DNA of 64,000 nucleotides from Talaromyces rugulosus (Eukaryota; Ascomycota; Eurotiomycetes; Eurotiales; Trichocomaceae): contig NC_049561.1 in assembly GCF_013368755.1 (NCBI RefSeq), positions 6,014,001 through 6,078,000 on the forward strand. Direction: 5' to 3'. Under the pieces are notes generated by a model that did not search any database, was not told where the DNA came from, and saw only the letters and a list, made by a program, of their open reading frames with translations. Numbering within the stretch: position 1 is the stretch's first letter; every line of letters begins with the position of its first letter. The position numbers and the translations under genes were made by a program. Of this stretch, positions 11,231 to 23,185 are shown piece after piece.

Positions 11231-12214
11231 CTTGGCTCATTCGGGCTGTGGGATCAGGGCAACAACCAAGTGAGACCTGAAATGAGGTTTGTCAACATCG
11301 TGATGTGTTGGTAAATTGCTAGTATCCACTGTGCACGACCCAGCGCCGCAATTTACATCATGTATACTTGCAGCTGCAGGAGTATGTAATAGTTTGTTGT
11401 TATTAATAGATTGCTAATATGCCACTCAATACGAGCACTAGCATAACGAAATTTATTAGTATATACGTACGGATTATATACTCCATACCACATTACAAAT
11501 AGATATGCATTTATATGAGAACTTTGAAAGGTAGTTATAACGGCACAGGGGAATAAAAAAACAATTCATTTAAAATTAGTAATTGTCTCCAAAAAACACC
11601 CCTTCCAGAAAATCTAGACCAAACTTTTAATTAAAAGAAAATTTTTTCAAAAAATTTCAACTCCTCAAGAAAGTGTAAGGGGAATAATGGCATGTGATGT
11701 TGTGGGGAAAAAGACTTGGCCTGTTACCAGCCCATTGATTACTCCGTACCTGTTACTGTTGCCTCCAGTTCCCCGCCAAATCTAGCATTCAACCAAGCAC
11801 GGAGTACTCCGTAGATTAGGGGGAAGTAAAAAGGAAAGAGAAAAAAAAACAACGTCCCATGGTGCCAAGGTGAAATCTCTTCGATCCACTGTTGTGGGCA
11901 GTCCTGAATGGTGGAGGCAAAATGTAACATGGAAGGATTAGAAGCGCTAAGGTGCTGCCTGCATGTGCTTCCGCGCAGAAGTGAAGGAGACTGTGGAGTA
12001 TTTTGTTTTTCAGAGATGGGCAAATCAGAGATGCCGATGCATGCGGCGGCTGTCTCTGGTTCGTCGATGGACGATGAACAGGCACCCGCTCTAGCCGTGT
12101 GGGAACGTAGGCATCCAATCAGTGTGGTGCTAGTCGTTATTAGTAAATTTAAAGCTGCGGGGCCCATGGCCTCTTGCCCCACTACTTGCCCAGTGTAGTT
12201 GGGAACAGGCGGCC

Positions 12215-13330
12215 CACTCGCTGCAAGCCTCCACCGAGCTTGTAGCCTACGACTCAGCCTAAGCTGCCAAGAGCCGCCAAGCGCCGTTTCTGGGGATGCC
12301 GTGGTGCTTATTGGACAGTACTCCGGGATGGGCGGGGATATATGGGCCAATCGTGTCATGGAACGACCCTATAAATGCGGGCCTCTGAAAACAGATTGGC
12401 TACGGTTGCGACGCGCCATTGCCGTATGACGTATGATCTGTGAAAATTCTCCTTTTCCCCCTTTACCCCGACCGCGGCAGAATCCCGACCGCCGGACGCC
12501 CATATCAACAATACACACAAACACACGCCTTCTTAGTCGGCCCGATAGTCGGCGCATATACTACTACGTACACAACAGACCTGATCCGGAAACTCTAATA
12601 TTCAGGTTCAAACATCATTGTTCAGAATACGGCGTATATTATTCAAATCAAAAAGGAAATCAAAGACAGAATAGTGGGGATTCAAGATTCATACTCGATC
12701 CCACGAGTTGCTCACTAGTATCGACAATCTGTAGGCGCTATACTCCGTAGTGCACTCGCTCCTAGCTTCCCCCTCTCTGGAGTCAAGAGTATCAAGAACA
12801 GTGGACCGTTCCGCCGTGCCATCTGGCGAAACAACGCTCGCCGAACGGTTAATGTCCGGGTCTTTTTTTCTTTTCGGGCACTGCATCATGCCGATTGGCA
12901 ATTTGGCATATGCGGCCCCTTCACCGGGCCACATGGGTTCAGCGCTTTCGGGAATGATGCTCGCTTTGAGCCCTGAGAGAGGGTCAGGACTGCATGAGAC
13001 TAGAAACCTGGAAAGTGGAAAGTGGAAGCTGTCCACGTTGTATCACTGTCAATCTGACAGTTTGACACTGACAGCAGTTCTCGCGTGAGAGATCTCCTAC
13101 CCAGAGTGTGGGGAGAAAGAATTGCACTCGGGACGGGGTCAACAGTAGTATTATAGGTGCACCGGAGGACATACTTGCCCGGACAGACGTAGTAATGAAA
13201 GTCCGTTCGTGTCGGGCTGTATTTAATTTGCTTCTGCATCCCACTGACTAGCTACTGCGTAGTCCTACATACGTTGGTAGTCCGTGTGCAACCAGGCGAG
13301 GTTGGGCGGTTGCCCTGGCCCAATCGGACT
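12215..13330. repeat. Copy 2 of the diverged segmental duplication
   Basis: Partner of the 9.7-11.2 kb segment. Here blocks A and B are adjacent, whereas in copy 1 block A is inverted and separated from B by about 500 bp. The simplest reading is duplication followed by a local inversion, with later point mutations and indels. It has no coding content. The direction of duplication cannot be decided from this window. Confidence 0.65.
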
Positions 13331-13552
13331 GGATTCGACAAGAAATATCAACATCTGGTAAATTGCTCAAATTGCCCAAATTGCTAATCCACTGAAGTCG
13401 AGAGTCAGGGTCCCCGACTGTATCACCTGTTACATAATAATGCATTCTGTGTGATCTCGGCAGCAGGTGTTGTTGCGTTCGTTGATCTTGTATGTTTTAT
13501 TAATAGATTGCATCCCAACATCCTGGGAAATGATAGTACATAGTACATACTG

Positions 13553-13588
13553 CATACTGCATACAAGTGCGCATTTGTATGCAGTATG
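13553..13588. repeat. Perfect 14-bp stem hairpin
   Basis: CATACTGCATACAA at 13553-13566 pairs exactly with 13575-13588 across an 8-base loop, and lies in a run of CATACTG repeats. It is in intergenic DNA, so it may be a simple repeat palindrome rather than a functional RNA or terminator. Confidence 0.5.
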
Positions 13589-13947
13589 TACCCCGTAGCA
13601 GTGCAGCAGTAGTACACCAACATGTGGAGTTGCTGATGGCGCCTGACCGTGGAGGTCCTGGGGCGTGGAGGCTGAAGGGCCAATCCCCAGAAAGCCCACA
13701 ACCAGCCAGGATCGGCCTAGTCGTAGTCTTATATCCGTATTCCGTACTAAGCATGGTCAGCTGCTTAGCCTAGCCCTTCCACCTATCCCCAGATGTGTTC
13801 TGTCCATGGTGAAACTCCTGTACGATGATGTAATCTCACGCCAAGCAACAAACACAAACACACCAACGATTTCAAATTCATGCAATTCATAGCTGACTCG
13901 TCATATAGTGGTCGTGTATATACAAGAAAGCCCCTAGGGCCATAGCC

Positions 13948-16084
13948 TCACGTGTGAAGCGCAACGTTCCGACGGCTGCCCGCCTCCTCCGGGTGGAACC
14001 CAAACACCAACCGATACAGATCGCGCAACCAAGCATACTGCCCATCCTGCGCCATTGCCTGCACCGCCTTGCCAACATCGCTCGCGGCCGCATGGCCCGG
14101 GATGCCGACTACCTTGAACGCCGGGTCTGACGTGACCAACTTCTTATACTGGTCGAGCAGCGCAATCTGCCAAGCCATCGGGCCAAACGAATCCGACGAT
14201 AGTGACTTTGCAAACGAGGCTAGGTTCTGGCTTCCTCCTCTCTGGTAGCCGCTGTTGAGAGCCGCCTTGGTGATCAATAGCTTGAGGCGTATCAGGTTCG
14301 GCTCCTCCGCAGGCGTGATAACCGTGTTTGTGGATGACGTTTGCTCTGACGACCGCGATCGCCCGGACAGCGTTGAAGCGTTGGATGACCATTTGGTCTG
14401 ACTACCCGGCCCCTGGGCATGTCCCAGTACTAGAATATTCGGGATGGGTGCCTCGTCCGGCGAGACGGTTGCTGTGTCATCGAATATCGTCGTCGGTGTT
14501 TCTGGGTTCGTCTGCTGATGGGTCTCTGCAGCGGAAGCGGCCGACTCCTTAGCCTCCTGATATGCCTGCGAGAATGTCGTCTGGCTGGGTCGGGGTGTTC
14601 CGCGATCCGGCCGGATCTGTGTCCAGCCTTCACGGAAGAGGTCACAGAGCTCCCAGCAAGCCTGAACAGCCGATCCCAGCAGTTCTTCGTCTGGGTTCCT
14701 ACCCTCGCGCTTGCTCTGACGTATGCTGAACAGCATCTCAGCTAGTGACCAACACGCATGGAGGAGCGAGTCTGTCTCCTCGGCCAGGTGCATGCGTTGT
14801 TTCATAAGACGGTGGCATAACGTGATATAAAAGTCCAGCGTCCGTTCACGGAACACGCTAGGCAATCCGCGGTCACTCGAGTTGTAAAGATGATTATTGA
14901 GCTCAAAGCTCACTCGTAGCACCGAGTCGGCGTCTTCGTTGTCTCTAGCCCGAACTTCGAATAACGCTTGACAAAAGTCTCGGCAGAGGTCTAGCGTAGG
15001 CTCTACTTGAGATGCGTAGTCGGAATCTCTGCATTCATATAGCCGTTGGCACAGCTTCCAGCATGATTTCCACGCCAGCTCTTGCATATCACCTTTACTG
15101 GCAGAATTGAACAGTCGTTCGCGATGGTTATGGCTAAGTGTTGCCAGTGTATTGCAAAGCGTCCAGCACTCGCCCAATGCCGTCCACAGAGCAGCGATAT
15201 CATTCCTTTGAGCATGGAGGGGCCTTAAAGGTGTCACTGGCGCGTCGCTATCCGTTGCCACTATTGGATCCGGATCAGTGCTCTCGGGTATATCTAAGTC
15301 GGTTAGATATTGTAGTTTTATTATGTATTGACTAGTGGATGGATTAATTACCTTCCAGGCTTGTAGAATGAGGGCGCCGCTCAAACTCTTCAATCTCTTG
15401 TCGCGTTTGCGCACGGGGTGTTGCCCGGTCAGACCAGTCTTTTACTGGCGGGATCGCAGTCGTTATGGGAGGCGGCGATACTGGGCTGTGGAATGATTTC
15501 TAAGCCAAGTTAGCTCATAGAACAAAACGTTCGATACAAGACCAACGCACCTTGCTAGACGTTTGAGTATGCTCTGCTTGCGAGTCGCTCGCTTCTGTGT
15601 CTTCTTCCACGGAGCTAGACTCGTCCTTTTCGTCATGCTGAGTTGAGCTAGATGTCGATTTCTGACGAGAGGTTTAGCTATTGGTGAGCTGCTAGCTAAC
15701 GTTTTGAGAGTTACTTACTCCCACGAAATTGCCGAATCCCGCTGGTGCGTGAATGACAGACTGCGGCGCATCGTCGTCGTCGAGCCGCGGCTCGAATAGG
15801 CTCGACTGATTATCAGAGGTTTGAATCTAAATCACGTATGAGCGGACTTGGTCGAGGCCGGCCGAATATATGAATGGCCTTACCGTAAGGTCAGATTGAA
15901 GGGAACCCGGAACCTTTCTCTTTCGGGACATGGGGTTGAATGGCGCTGTCGTTGTGACGTGAGAATTCGAATTCCGGTTGGACTGTGTCGTTCTCCCAGG
16001 ACTAGAGTTTGGACTTTCAGATGCGTTGACTGTTGCCTGTTCTTCTTCCATCACGGAGGCATCCACCGTCTGGTTGTCGGACAT
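13948..16084 (-). CDS. Conserved uncharacterised fungal protein, helical, nuclear-like N-terminus
   Basis: Five-exon model giving 637 residues: exons 15884-16084, 15719-15826, 15551-15661, 15352-15499 and 13948-15293, all joins GT/AG and in frame. Seen: residues 1-210 are disordered, rich in Ser, Pro and acidic residues, with a basic 'SRKRK' patch near residue 53. From about 230 to 460 there are repeated amphipathic helices with recurring 'CW.L', 'LC..F' and 'LH.CWSLAEMLF' elements, a pattern of helical repeats. A Ser/Thr-rich linker follows, then a compact C-terminal helical segment of about 110 residues. I do not recognise a named enzyme family; it resembles a eurotiomycete-conserved domain of unknown function (possibly DUF7624, from memory and uncertain). 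No catalytic motifs are visible. It sits head-on to no partner and has no operon-like context. Confidence 0.78.
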
Positions 16085-17021
16085 GATAGTAACCCTTTTT
16101 TTTTTCCACGGTCAGCTAAATACAGGCAGCAGCATGGAAACCTGAGAGCTATTTACGTAGGGATTTTGGAAGACAGTCGCGTCGGGCTACTGGCGCGTAT
16201 CTGTGACTGCGCGAGACTGCTCGGTGGGACAGAAACCAGCGGGGTTTCCAGCATGGCGACGATTCCAAGATGGCTACACCGCGTGAACAGGGTGCTTCTA
16301 ATGATGATGGTAATAATAGCTGCTGGCTCGCAAGAGTGACTAACCTTCTTCACTCGCGCCGTGGCGGGTCCGAGATCTAAAATGGCGCGAGCGCGTGTGC
16401 AATCAGTCCAATCGCATGGATGGGTTCCTTGCGCTTCTTAGACAAGCATTGCTTTTGGCTCAGAAGCATCCGAAGCAAGCAATCACCAAAAGACGTACGA
16501 CGATCGACGGACAGAAATCGAGAGGAGCAGGTTTGAGGTCGCAAGACGAGAGGGGTCGGTCGACTCCTTCCTGTTTCCAGGGAGGTGCGGAAGCCAGCGT
16601 GCTGCTAGCTGCAGTTAGGCGCCTGCGGCGTGACGGACTTGCATCCCCATGCATGCGCATTGGCTGGCGTCCCCTCCGCCATTACTATCATTGGCGGTGG
16701 CTGTTATTGCGGTCTTCCAGGACTCTGGGTGAGCCGTGGCTAGTTGGATAGGCTAGCAGGACTTGGCTAGCAAGCTGTTCGTTTGCGTTGTTATTGGAAA
16801 GAAATCCTTTCCTAAGCGCCGCTAGCAAATGGTGCATACATAGTCCATAATACTATCTTCATGCTCCTATGGAGTAAGTACTATGTAGTATGTACAGGCT
16901 GAGAAACACTATCCGAACTTTTGGAATGAAAATACTATAGTAAGTACAAAAGTTCAACATAATAACACGCTATATGCATTACTCCCGGTATCCATAATAA
17001 TCATTTTGAACAGCGAACAAG
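16085..17021. other. Intergenic region, promoter side of the five-exon gene
   Basis: GC-rich near 16.1-16.75 kb and AT-rich afterwards. A 118-residue plus-strand frame at 16395-16751 has no family resemblance and an arginine-rich composition typical of chance frames in GC-rich DNA. The right end holds the 3' side of the UTP17 gene. Confidence 0.5.
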
Positions 17022-19732
17022 TTAAGAAGATGTCACTAGAGAATTGATCACGTCCTTGAAAAGAGCGCTCGCAGGCGGCAATGCAAAAGAGGGTGCCCGG
17101 TCGAAAATCCGATCCAAGCCCTTTATTTGGACTTCTGCGACACCTGCGATTTGCTGCGTCTTGGGAGCGATCTGGCCACCGTTGCCGAATATACCGCTCA
17201 AATTGGCTACCGGGTCGTCGTATCCTGTCGTAGAAATTTGCAGGGCTTGGCTCTTCCTGCTACCATGGCAGCTGGCACGCTTGAGGTTCGCCGACGTGTC
17301 GACAACGATGTAGTCGCCCGTGCTAGGGTCGGAGACCAGGTTCAAGGGGATTTCCTCCATGTCAGCCTGGAACAGGGGACTCAGACGGGGGACGTCATAG
17401 ACTGAAATGCCGTACGTAGGCCGGGAGGTTCCCTTCAGATAGGTCACAGCAATGGTGTTTGCAGAAAGGTCCACTGCGAGTGAAATGAACGTTTTGGCAG
17501 TTGGATCCGTGACCGTCTTCAAACAATTGTCGACCATGTTCCATATGACAAGCGATTGCTTGAGGAGGACGATCAATGACTGGTTTAGGAATTTGACTGC
17601 CAGTGCTATTTCAGAGGAAACGCTGCGGCTAGAGCAGATAGTCCACTGGTGAGTGTCGACGAGATGAATGACATTGTTTGTGCTCAGCGCGAGGACAGAC
17701 CCATCGGCAGAAAAGTCCAAAACTGGTTTTCCATAATTCTGACCGGCCTTGAAATGTCCTGTCAAATCCACTGTTTTCCCGCATTTCCATGTATAGTCAA
17801 GAGGGCTGGACGACTGGTTCTTGGACGACTTCTGCCGTCGCGCAGTTGGCTGCCAGACCTTGAGAAGTTTATCAGCTCCAAATGTAACAAACTCGTGTCG
17901 CCCAGGTCGCGCTGCAAGACAGAAAACCTCAGCTGGATTATCCGCTGAGAAGTGAGGAGACTCGACACGGGTGACTAGTTCCCATAGTTCTTGCGTCTCA
18001 TTCCAGGACCAGAACTTTAGGTAAATCTCACTGCGGTGGTTCAAGGAAAGTGATGGGCCAAAGGCCTTGAGGTCGGGCTGCGGCGGACTCCAGGAATCAA
18101 CAGTGACAAACCATTTGCCATCGTCACCCATATCCATAAATTTCACGCTTGGCGTGCCAATCGGGGTACCTTCAGGTCCTTTATTCATAGTAGTAACATT
18201 CGTCCGCGTAAGAGCCTGTCGAGATATATAGGAGCCGGTTTGGACATTGAGAGTGTGGAGGAATGAGAGGTCCTTGGAGCCATCGCTAGGAACTGCCACA
18301 GATAGCCTCTCAGGTTGATTAGGGTGCAGTGTAACAGGATATTGGCTAGAATATTGTTTCTTGAAATCTGCCAGGTTGGCTATCGCTGGCAAGCGCAAGC
18401 CATTTATGCTCGCCACTGGTTCTAGTTCGGTGGCCGATAGAACAATGATGGACTTTTCAGTCAATTGAATTGCATAGAGTGCGCCACCCGGGGAGACGGT
18501 AATTGCGTGAATGGATGAAGGAAAGTGAGGCAAGAAATTTTTGCGTCCAGAGTCCAGCTGCCAGAAAACCAGAGAAGACTCTTTGCCTCCAGAAATAACA
18601 TAGTTGCCTTTTTGATAGTCAGTGTCGTCTTCTTATGTTCGGAAATGTAGTAACATACCGTCTCTCGACCAACGAACAGAGGAAACAGCTTCACGGTGCC
18701 AGTGCAGTCGTTGAAGCAGAGGCAGACCGTTTTTGGCAATATCCCCAGACGAGCCATCTCTGAGAATGTCTTGGTAGAGTAAAATCGCACCAGAAGCTTC
18801 TCCGATTGCTAGATCAATAGATGTCGCCTTGTCCGAGGGTTGGGCGCGGAATTCTCTAGTGTCAAAAGAGGTGATCTTTGAAACGGGAAGTCGGACCTCT
18901 CTCCACACATAACCGCTAAAAGGAGATTTCTTGTGTTGCTTTTGGCTCAGGGTACCAATAACGGCATGTTGCCCAGCACAGGCGACGATAGCATGGCCGT
19001 CCTGAAGGACTTGCAACCGATCGAGAAGTTTTGAGCTTTCTAAAACTACGGTCTCGGTAGAATTGCCCGGCTGTGAAGGTGAAAATGTATTCACCTTTAT
19101 CACCCACTGCTCAGCCCCCTTTTTTGTCACTGAAAAGTACGCAATGTGCTCCTTGTCTTGTACATTAACGTGGATAATCTCGGAGCAAATTGCCTCCCCA
19201 AGACGTGTCCATTTTCCGGCCTCATTGTTTGATTCCCAGTTAACCCGTACAAGGTTTCCAGAGGAGGTGGATACGTAAATGTGTTGAGGATCAAGAGGGG
19301 AAGTCTTTATTCCCGTCACCTGGCCACCCTTCTCTATTTGCAGGATGCGTATCGGTCGGCGCGCTTGGATGGAAAACACCTGGACCGCATTGCCCAAGCT
19401 CAAGAAGATGTACCTAAGCCATCAAGTCAGCTTTTGTAACCACAGGGCATCAACCTTGCAATTGGGGCATACTTCTCATCCACTGAAAACACTGGCTCGG
19501 TGTTATAGACCTGTCCTCGTGAGACCACATCGAGCGACCACTTGGGAGTCTTTTGGACCGCGATTTGGCCTGTAGAAGAATTCCCAATTTTCTTGCCCTT
19601 TTTCGGTTGCCCGTCTTGCCGGGTTTTGAGTCTTTTTGGCCTGTTGTCGGCGTCGACCCGCGACAAATCTTGCACGGCGTCAACAGGCCGTTGTCGCTTG
19701 GCGGAATGAACCAACTCGCTTGAAGGAGACAT
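17022..19732 (-). CDS. utp17: U3 snoRNP / t-UTP subunit NAN1/UTP17 (WDR75-like)
   Basis: Three-exon gene of 866 residues: exons 19473-19732, 18659-19413 and 17022-18607, with introns of 59 and 51 bp joined in frame. Seen: a lysine/arginine-rich N-terminus with nuclear-localisation character (SAKRQRP; KPKRLKTR-like), then beta-propeller repeats with typical WD-type turns ('VSSVRWSRDG', 'YVISGGKESSLVFWQLDSG', 'HAITVSPGG', 'FVTFGADKLLKVWQP', 'PVLDFSADGSVLAL'). The order and length match yeast Nan1/Utp17 and human WDR75. Family knowledge: this subunit of the t-UTP/UTPA subcomplex binds nascent pre-rRNA in the nucleolus, and is needed for small-subunit processome assembly and Pol I transcription. 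It is divergently arranged with RPB10. The start at 19732 is the first ATG of the frame. Confidence 0.88.
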
Positions 19733-20076
19733 CACGCTTTTGGAGAGGTTCTACCGTAGATCCTCTTGCGCCAAATGGAATGTGCCAATTGGGAGAAGCG
19801 AGGGTTGTGACAACGTCCCAGCGTGATCTGATCTAATTTTCTTGATAGAAAAAAAAAAGTGGGCTGGCCCACGAGCGTCCGTTGACCGCCTGCCGTTTGT
19901 GTCTACAGGCTAGCCTTATATGGATTAGCGCGTTGGAGAAGTACTGAAAGAAAGAGAATGCGGAAGATTTGAGCTTCCCTTCTTCATTTGATTCTGGTTA
20001 CCACAAATTTTCTGGATATAGACTCGAGCCGCACTCGTTCTTCGGCTGTTATTTCGAATCGGGGACTATAGTGAAA
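19733..20076. promoter_or_regulatory. Divergent promoter region between UTP17 and RPB10
   Basis: 344 bp separate the two start codons. One gene serves rRNA synthesis and processing, the other is a subunit shared by all three nuclear RNA polymerases, so co-regulation through this shared region is plausible. No specific factor site is assigned. Confidence 0.45.
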
Positions 20077-20466
20077 ATGATTATTCCTGTCCGCTGTTTC
20101 TCTTGTGGCAAGGTATGGACGCGCACGCAAACTATTCTTTGAAGAAGAAGCCATTCTTACAACTTTCCAAGGTCGTCGGCGACTTGTGGGAGCGATACCT
20201 CCAGCTCCTCGATGATGGCGTTCCAGATGGGTATTTCTACCACTTTCGAACGAGAAGCGCCGAGTTCATGAATACTGACTGCTGTAGTGATGCGATGGAC
20301 CAACTCGGTTGCAAACGCTACTGCTGCCGAAGGATGGTCATGACACACGTTGATCTGATTGAGAAATTGCTACGGTATATACGACGGCATTATATCTACA
20401 GGAACCCAAACTTACAAAAACAGATACAATCCCTCCGAGCGAGAAAAGGCCAAGTCTCAGGCGTGA
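20077..20466 (+). CDS. rpb10: DNA-directed RNA polymerases I, II and III subunit RPABC5 (Rpb10)
   Basis: Four-exon gene giving 74 residues: exons 20077-20112, 20172-20230, 20288-20374 and 20424-20466. All introns are 49-59 bp with GT/AG ends. Seen: [12 protein letters not shown] at the start, with zinc ligands Cys7 and Cys10; the [10 protein letters not shown] helix; and [10 protein letters not shown] with Cys44-Cys45, the second half of the zinc site; the C-terminus ends [16 protein letters not shown]. This is nearly identical in layout to yeast Rpb10 (70 residues). Family knowledge: it is a core zinc-binding subunit common to Pol I, II and III, located near the Rpb3/Rpb11 platform and essential for growth. 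Because the coding parts are short, a long-ORF search misses exon 1 and reads through introns; the spliced model is required to see it. Confidence 0.97.
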
Positions 20467-20577
20467 GCCCATGATTTACGAACTTGTTACGAATCGCATA
20501 AAAAGGAAGAGAGAAAAAGAAATGTTCAACAAATTATAATATTTTGTGGTCTAGTCATGATATATCTAAGCTTGTCG

Positions 20578-22503
20578 TTATCCTTTTGGACTCAAACGAA
20601 TTACAAATGAGGCCTTTTTCCCGTGCATATGCGTCAAATAAGCGTCCAACTCGTCATCTTCCTCGATCACAAAAGATATCTCGTCTCCTCTGGCGTCCTT
20701 TTCAATCCCCTCGATTCTGGTAACAGCAGATTCGGGGTGTTTCAGTTGCACGAGATTTCGCATTTCCATCACCGAACTCGAAACTAGTTTCTCAACCCAC
20801 ATCCTTGATGCGCCGTGGACTTGGCTATGGGGACTGATGCGAAAATACACTGGGATTGGAGGGCGTGTAAGAAGGGACTCGACATAGCTAAAGGTCGGTT
20901 CGGTGCTCTGTTGGAAGTTTCCTGCCATCGACGTATCGTTTGCAGCCTGGAGGAGTGAAGGGTCTATTTGCATTTCGCCAAGTTCATTGGGTGTCATTGA
21001 TGCGCTGGCAAGCGCTTCTGATGCCAAAGTACTGATTCCATGGTTATATGACGTATTAGAAATAGAATTGCCTGTGTTAGTCTGTAAAGTAGTGGATTTT
21101 TGTTTTATCCGCTTTCGCAGGGGATCTCGTTTTGTTTGGTCGTCGCGTAGTCGCTTCATAACATCGCGACAGAGAACTTCTATAGCTTTCACTTTTGTGG
21201 AATGGTGGGGATCCACTGGTCCAGGTGTCAGGATCCGCTGGAGAAGCTCTGATCCTTGAATCCACTGTTCTTTCAATTCCTTCCAATGGTCATCACCCGC
21301 CTCGAGTTTGCTGGTGAAGTGATCAGCTTTTAGGTTGTTGTAGAAGGCCGTCCGAATTTGGCGACTCTCCTCGGGGTTGACGCCTAGAGCGTTCTTTGCC
21401 TCGGCAATGGTCATTCGGCTCTCCAGTGTTCTCATTCTTTTGGTAACGTCTGTGCAAACGACATCTAAAGCGAGCTTTTTAGCTTCCAACTCGCCGGTAT
21501 CTGGCATCGAGGGATCCGTGTAAAAGACGCTTCGGAGATGCGGCGATTCGCGAATCAACCTATTCTTGGCTTCCTGCCATCGTTCAGGCCCGGCAATCGT
21601 CTTTTTGATAAACCCGGCGTCTTCGCAGATCTTTTGGAAATCGTCGCGCATCTGGCGGTACAGCGCTGCGTCCAAACTGAGGTACTGTTTACTTTCATCA
21701 AGTGTGGTTTCTGATGGGAACCGAGGTGGTCCAGGAGGATCAGCCGGTAAACCGGCCCAACCGCGCGTCCGTCGCCGTCGTTTTCGGCTGGCCCATCGTT
21801 CGGCGCTTTCGGCTTGTAGTTTATCCAATCGCTCTTTTCGTTTGGCGAGCACTTCGGGCGACATGCTCGGGGACAGGGAGGATTGGATGGGCGGCTCGCT
21901 TGTTAGCAGTGCGGTGTCGTTGGAAAGGCCATGGCCGTCGTACATCTCCTGCTGTAGTGTGAGCACGCCTTCTTCGACCGATGTTTCAATTTCAGGCTGC
22001 CCTGTTGTAGCTGTAGCGGTAGTGCCTGTTGTTGTAGTCGTGGGTGCCTGCGATTTCATGCCATTAGGGACTCGGAGGAGCCAGCGGTTTTTCGCGCGCA
22101 CCCGCATGAGCTCTCGTTCTTTGATGTTGAACCCTTCGTCGTTTAGGAGTCGCAGCATTTCGCGTTGGTTGACGTTTTGTTCCCAGAGCTCCTTGACGCG
22201 GGCCACAAGCATGGCGTTTTTGTGGGCAGGATTCTGCTTTGAGGGGAATCCCCATCGTTTAAACTGTGTCTGGAAAGCGCGTTTACTGCCATAGATGTAT
22301 GAGTCTCATGTTCAATAGGAAATAGAAAGAAGAAGAAAAGAAAGACATGTCAATTTCAGAATTGCAGCTGCATTTGACGCCACTTACCTAGGCGCAAACT
22401 GGTATGTGTCCTTCATGAATTCCATGATCTCCTCCAGAGCCTTTTTGTCAACAATATACATCTGATAGCACATGTCGCGCTTCCCTTCCCAGTCGTAAAC
22501 CAT
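20578..22503 (-). CDS. Clr5-domain protein
   Basis: Two-exon gene of 607 residues: exon 1 22388-22503 and exon 2 20578-22285, with a 102-bp intron joined so that the conserved motif is continuous. Seen: a Clr5 domain at about residues 1-75, with 'EEIMEFMKDTYQFAPSKRAF' running across the splice junction and then 'FKRWGFPSKQ'. A second helical segment follows ('NQREMLRLLNDEGFNIKERE', 'NRWLLR'), then a Thr/Gly-rich linker, a basic stretch, and two related helical modules around 190-270 and 280-360. The final 100 residues look like a compact alpha/beta domain. Family knowledge: the Clr5 domain is named after a fission yeast heterochromatin silencing factor and probably binds DNA. Inference: a nuclear DNA-binding regulator with unknown targets. 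Confidence 0.85.
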
Positions 22504-23185
22504 CTTGGCTCAGCACTCGGCACGCGCAACACAGCACAACCCGAAAAAAAAGGGAGACCATAAAGCAGCCGGGCAACTCGAGAGCAGTCCCGGCACAATT
22601 CTCGGCTGGGCAGGCCGGCGAACGTGGTGATGAGATGGGACAGGGCGTTCGTCCAGGTCGCTGATAGAGCGCGGAGAAAATCCTCAGCGCGGTTGGGACC
22701 AAAAGCGCAGTTACCAAAGCGGCAACTCGGTCACGTGCCGGGCATGTCACGGGGACATGGTTGAATCCGGGCGTTCGTCGTCATGAGCGAGCTGTGATGC
22801 CAGTGGCGAATCGAAAGGCATTCTCAGGCACGCATAACAAGTTAACAAGTTAATAATAGCACAACCTCCCCCCGCAGACCCTCAGGCAGAAGCAACATCG
22901 AAGTCGATTACGCCAGACCGTTACTTCGGTATCAAAGTCGTTGACGGAATAGGCTTGGCGTCGAGCGTCGCGTTCGGCAACTAGTGCGCGCTGGGATGAT
23001 CTCCTGCTGCTCCTGTTGCCGCGACTACCCCATAGTTATTCTCCTCTCGTCCCAGCCGGCTGTCTCGGTATATATACCTCCATATACCCCATTACTTTGA
23101 CTTCTCACCAGACATGAACATGGGCGTCGTGGCGCACCGTTCCATTTTTTGTTACTGATCGACATCCGCATTGCTTCTCCTAGCG
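22504..23185. promoter_or_regulatory. Divergent intergenic region with promoters for both neighbours
   Basis: About 680 bp between the start codons of the Clr5-domain gene (minus) and the disordered-protein gene (plus). It is GC-rich and contains a TATATATA element at about 23070. No further feature is assigned. Confidence 0.4.

Larger units (their letters stand above)
9515..13947. other. Long intergenic region containing a diverged segmental duplication
   Basis: 4.4 kb without a supported gene between two minus-strand genes. It contains two related segments (separate entries), an AT-rich spacer near 11.38-11.70 kb, and several copies of the ACTCCGTA/TACGGAGT motif (11744, 11803-11815, 12739). 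Open frames here are long mainly because the sequence is GC-rich. None matches a family, and the two duplicated copies do not share a conserved frame, which argues against coding. Confidence 0.5.

Noticed and set aside
11739..12359. 206-codon minus-strand frame
   Set aside because: No recognisable domain, composition typical of random GC-rich sequence, overlaps the duplicated block.
16395..16751. 118-codon Arg-rich frame
   Set aside because: Promoter-side GC-rich DNA; no homologous features.
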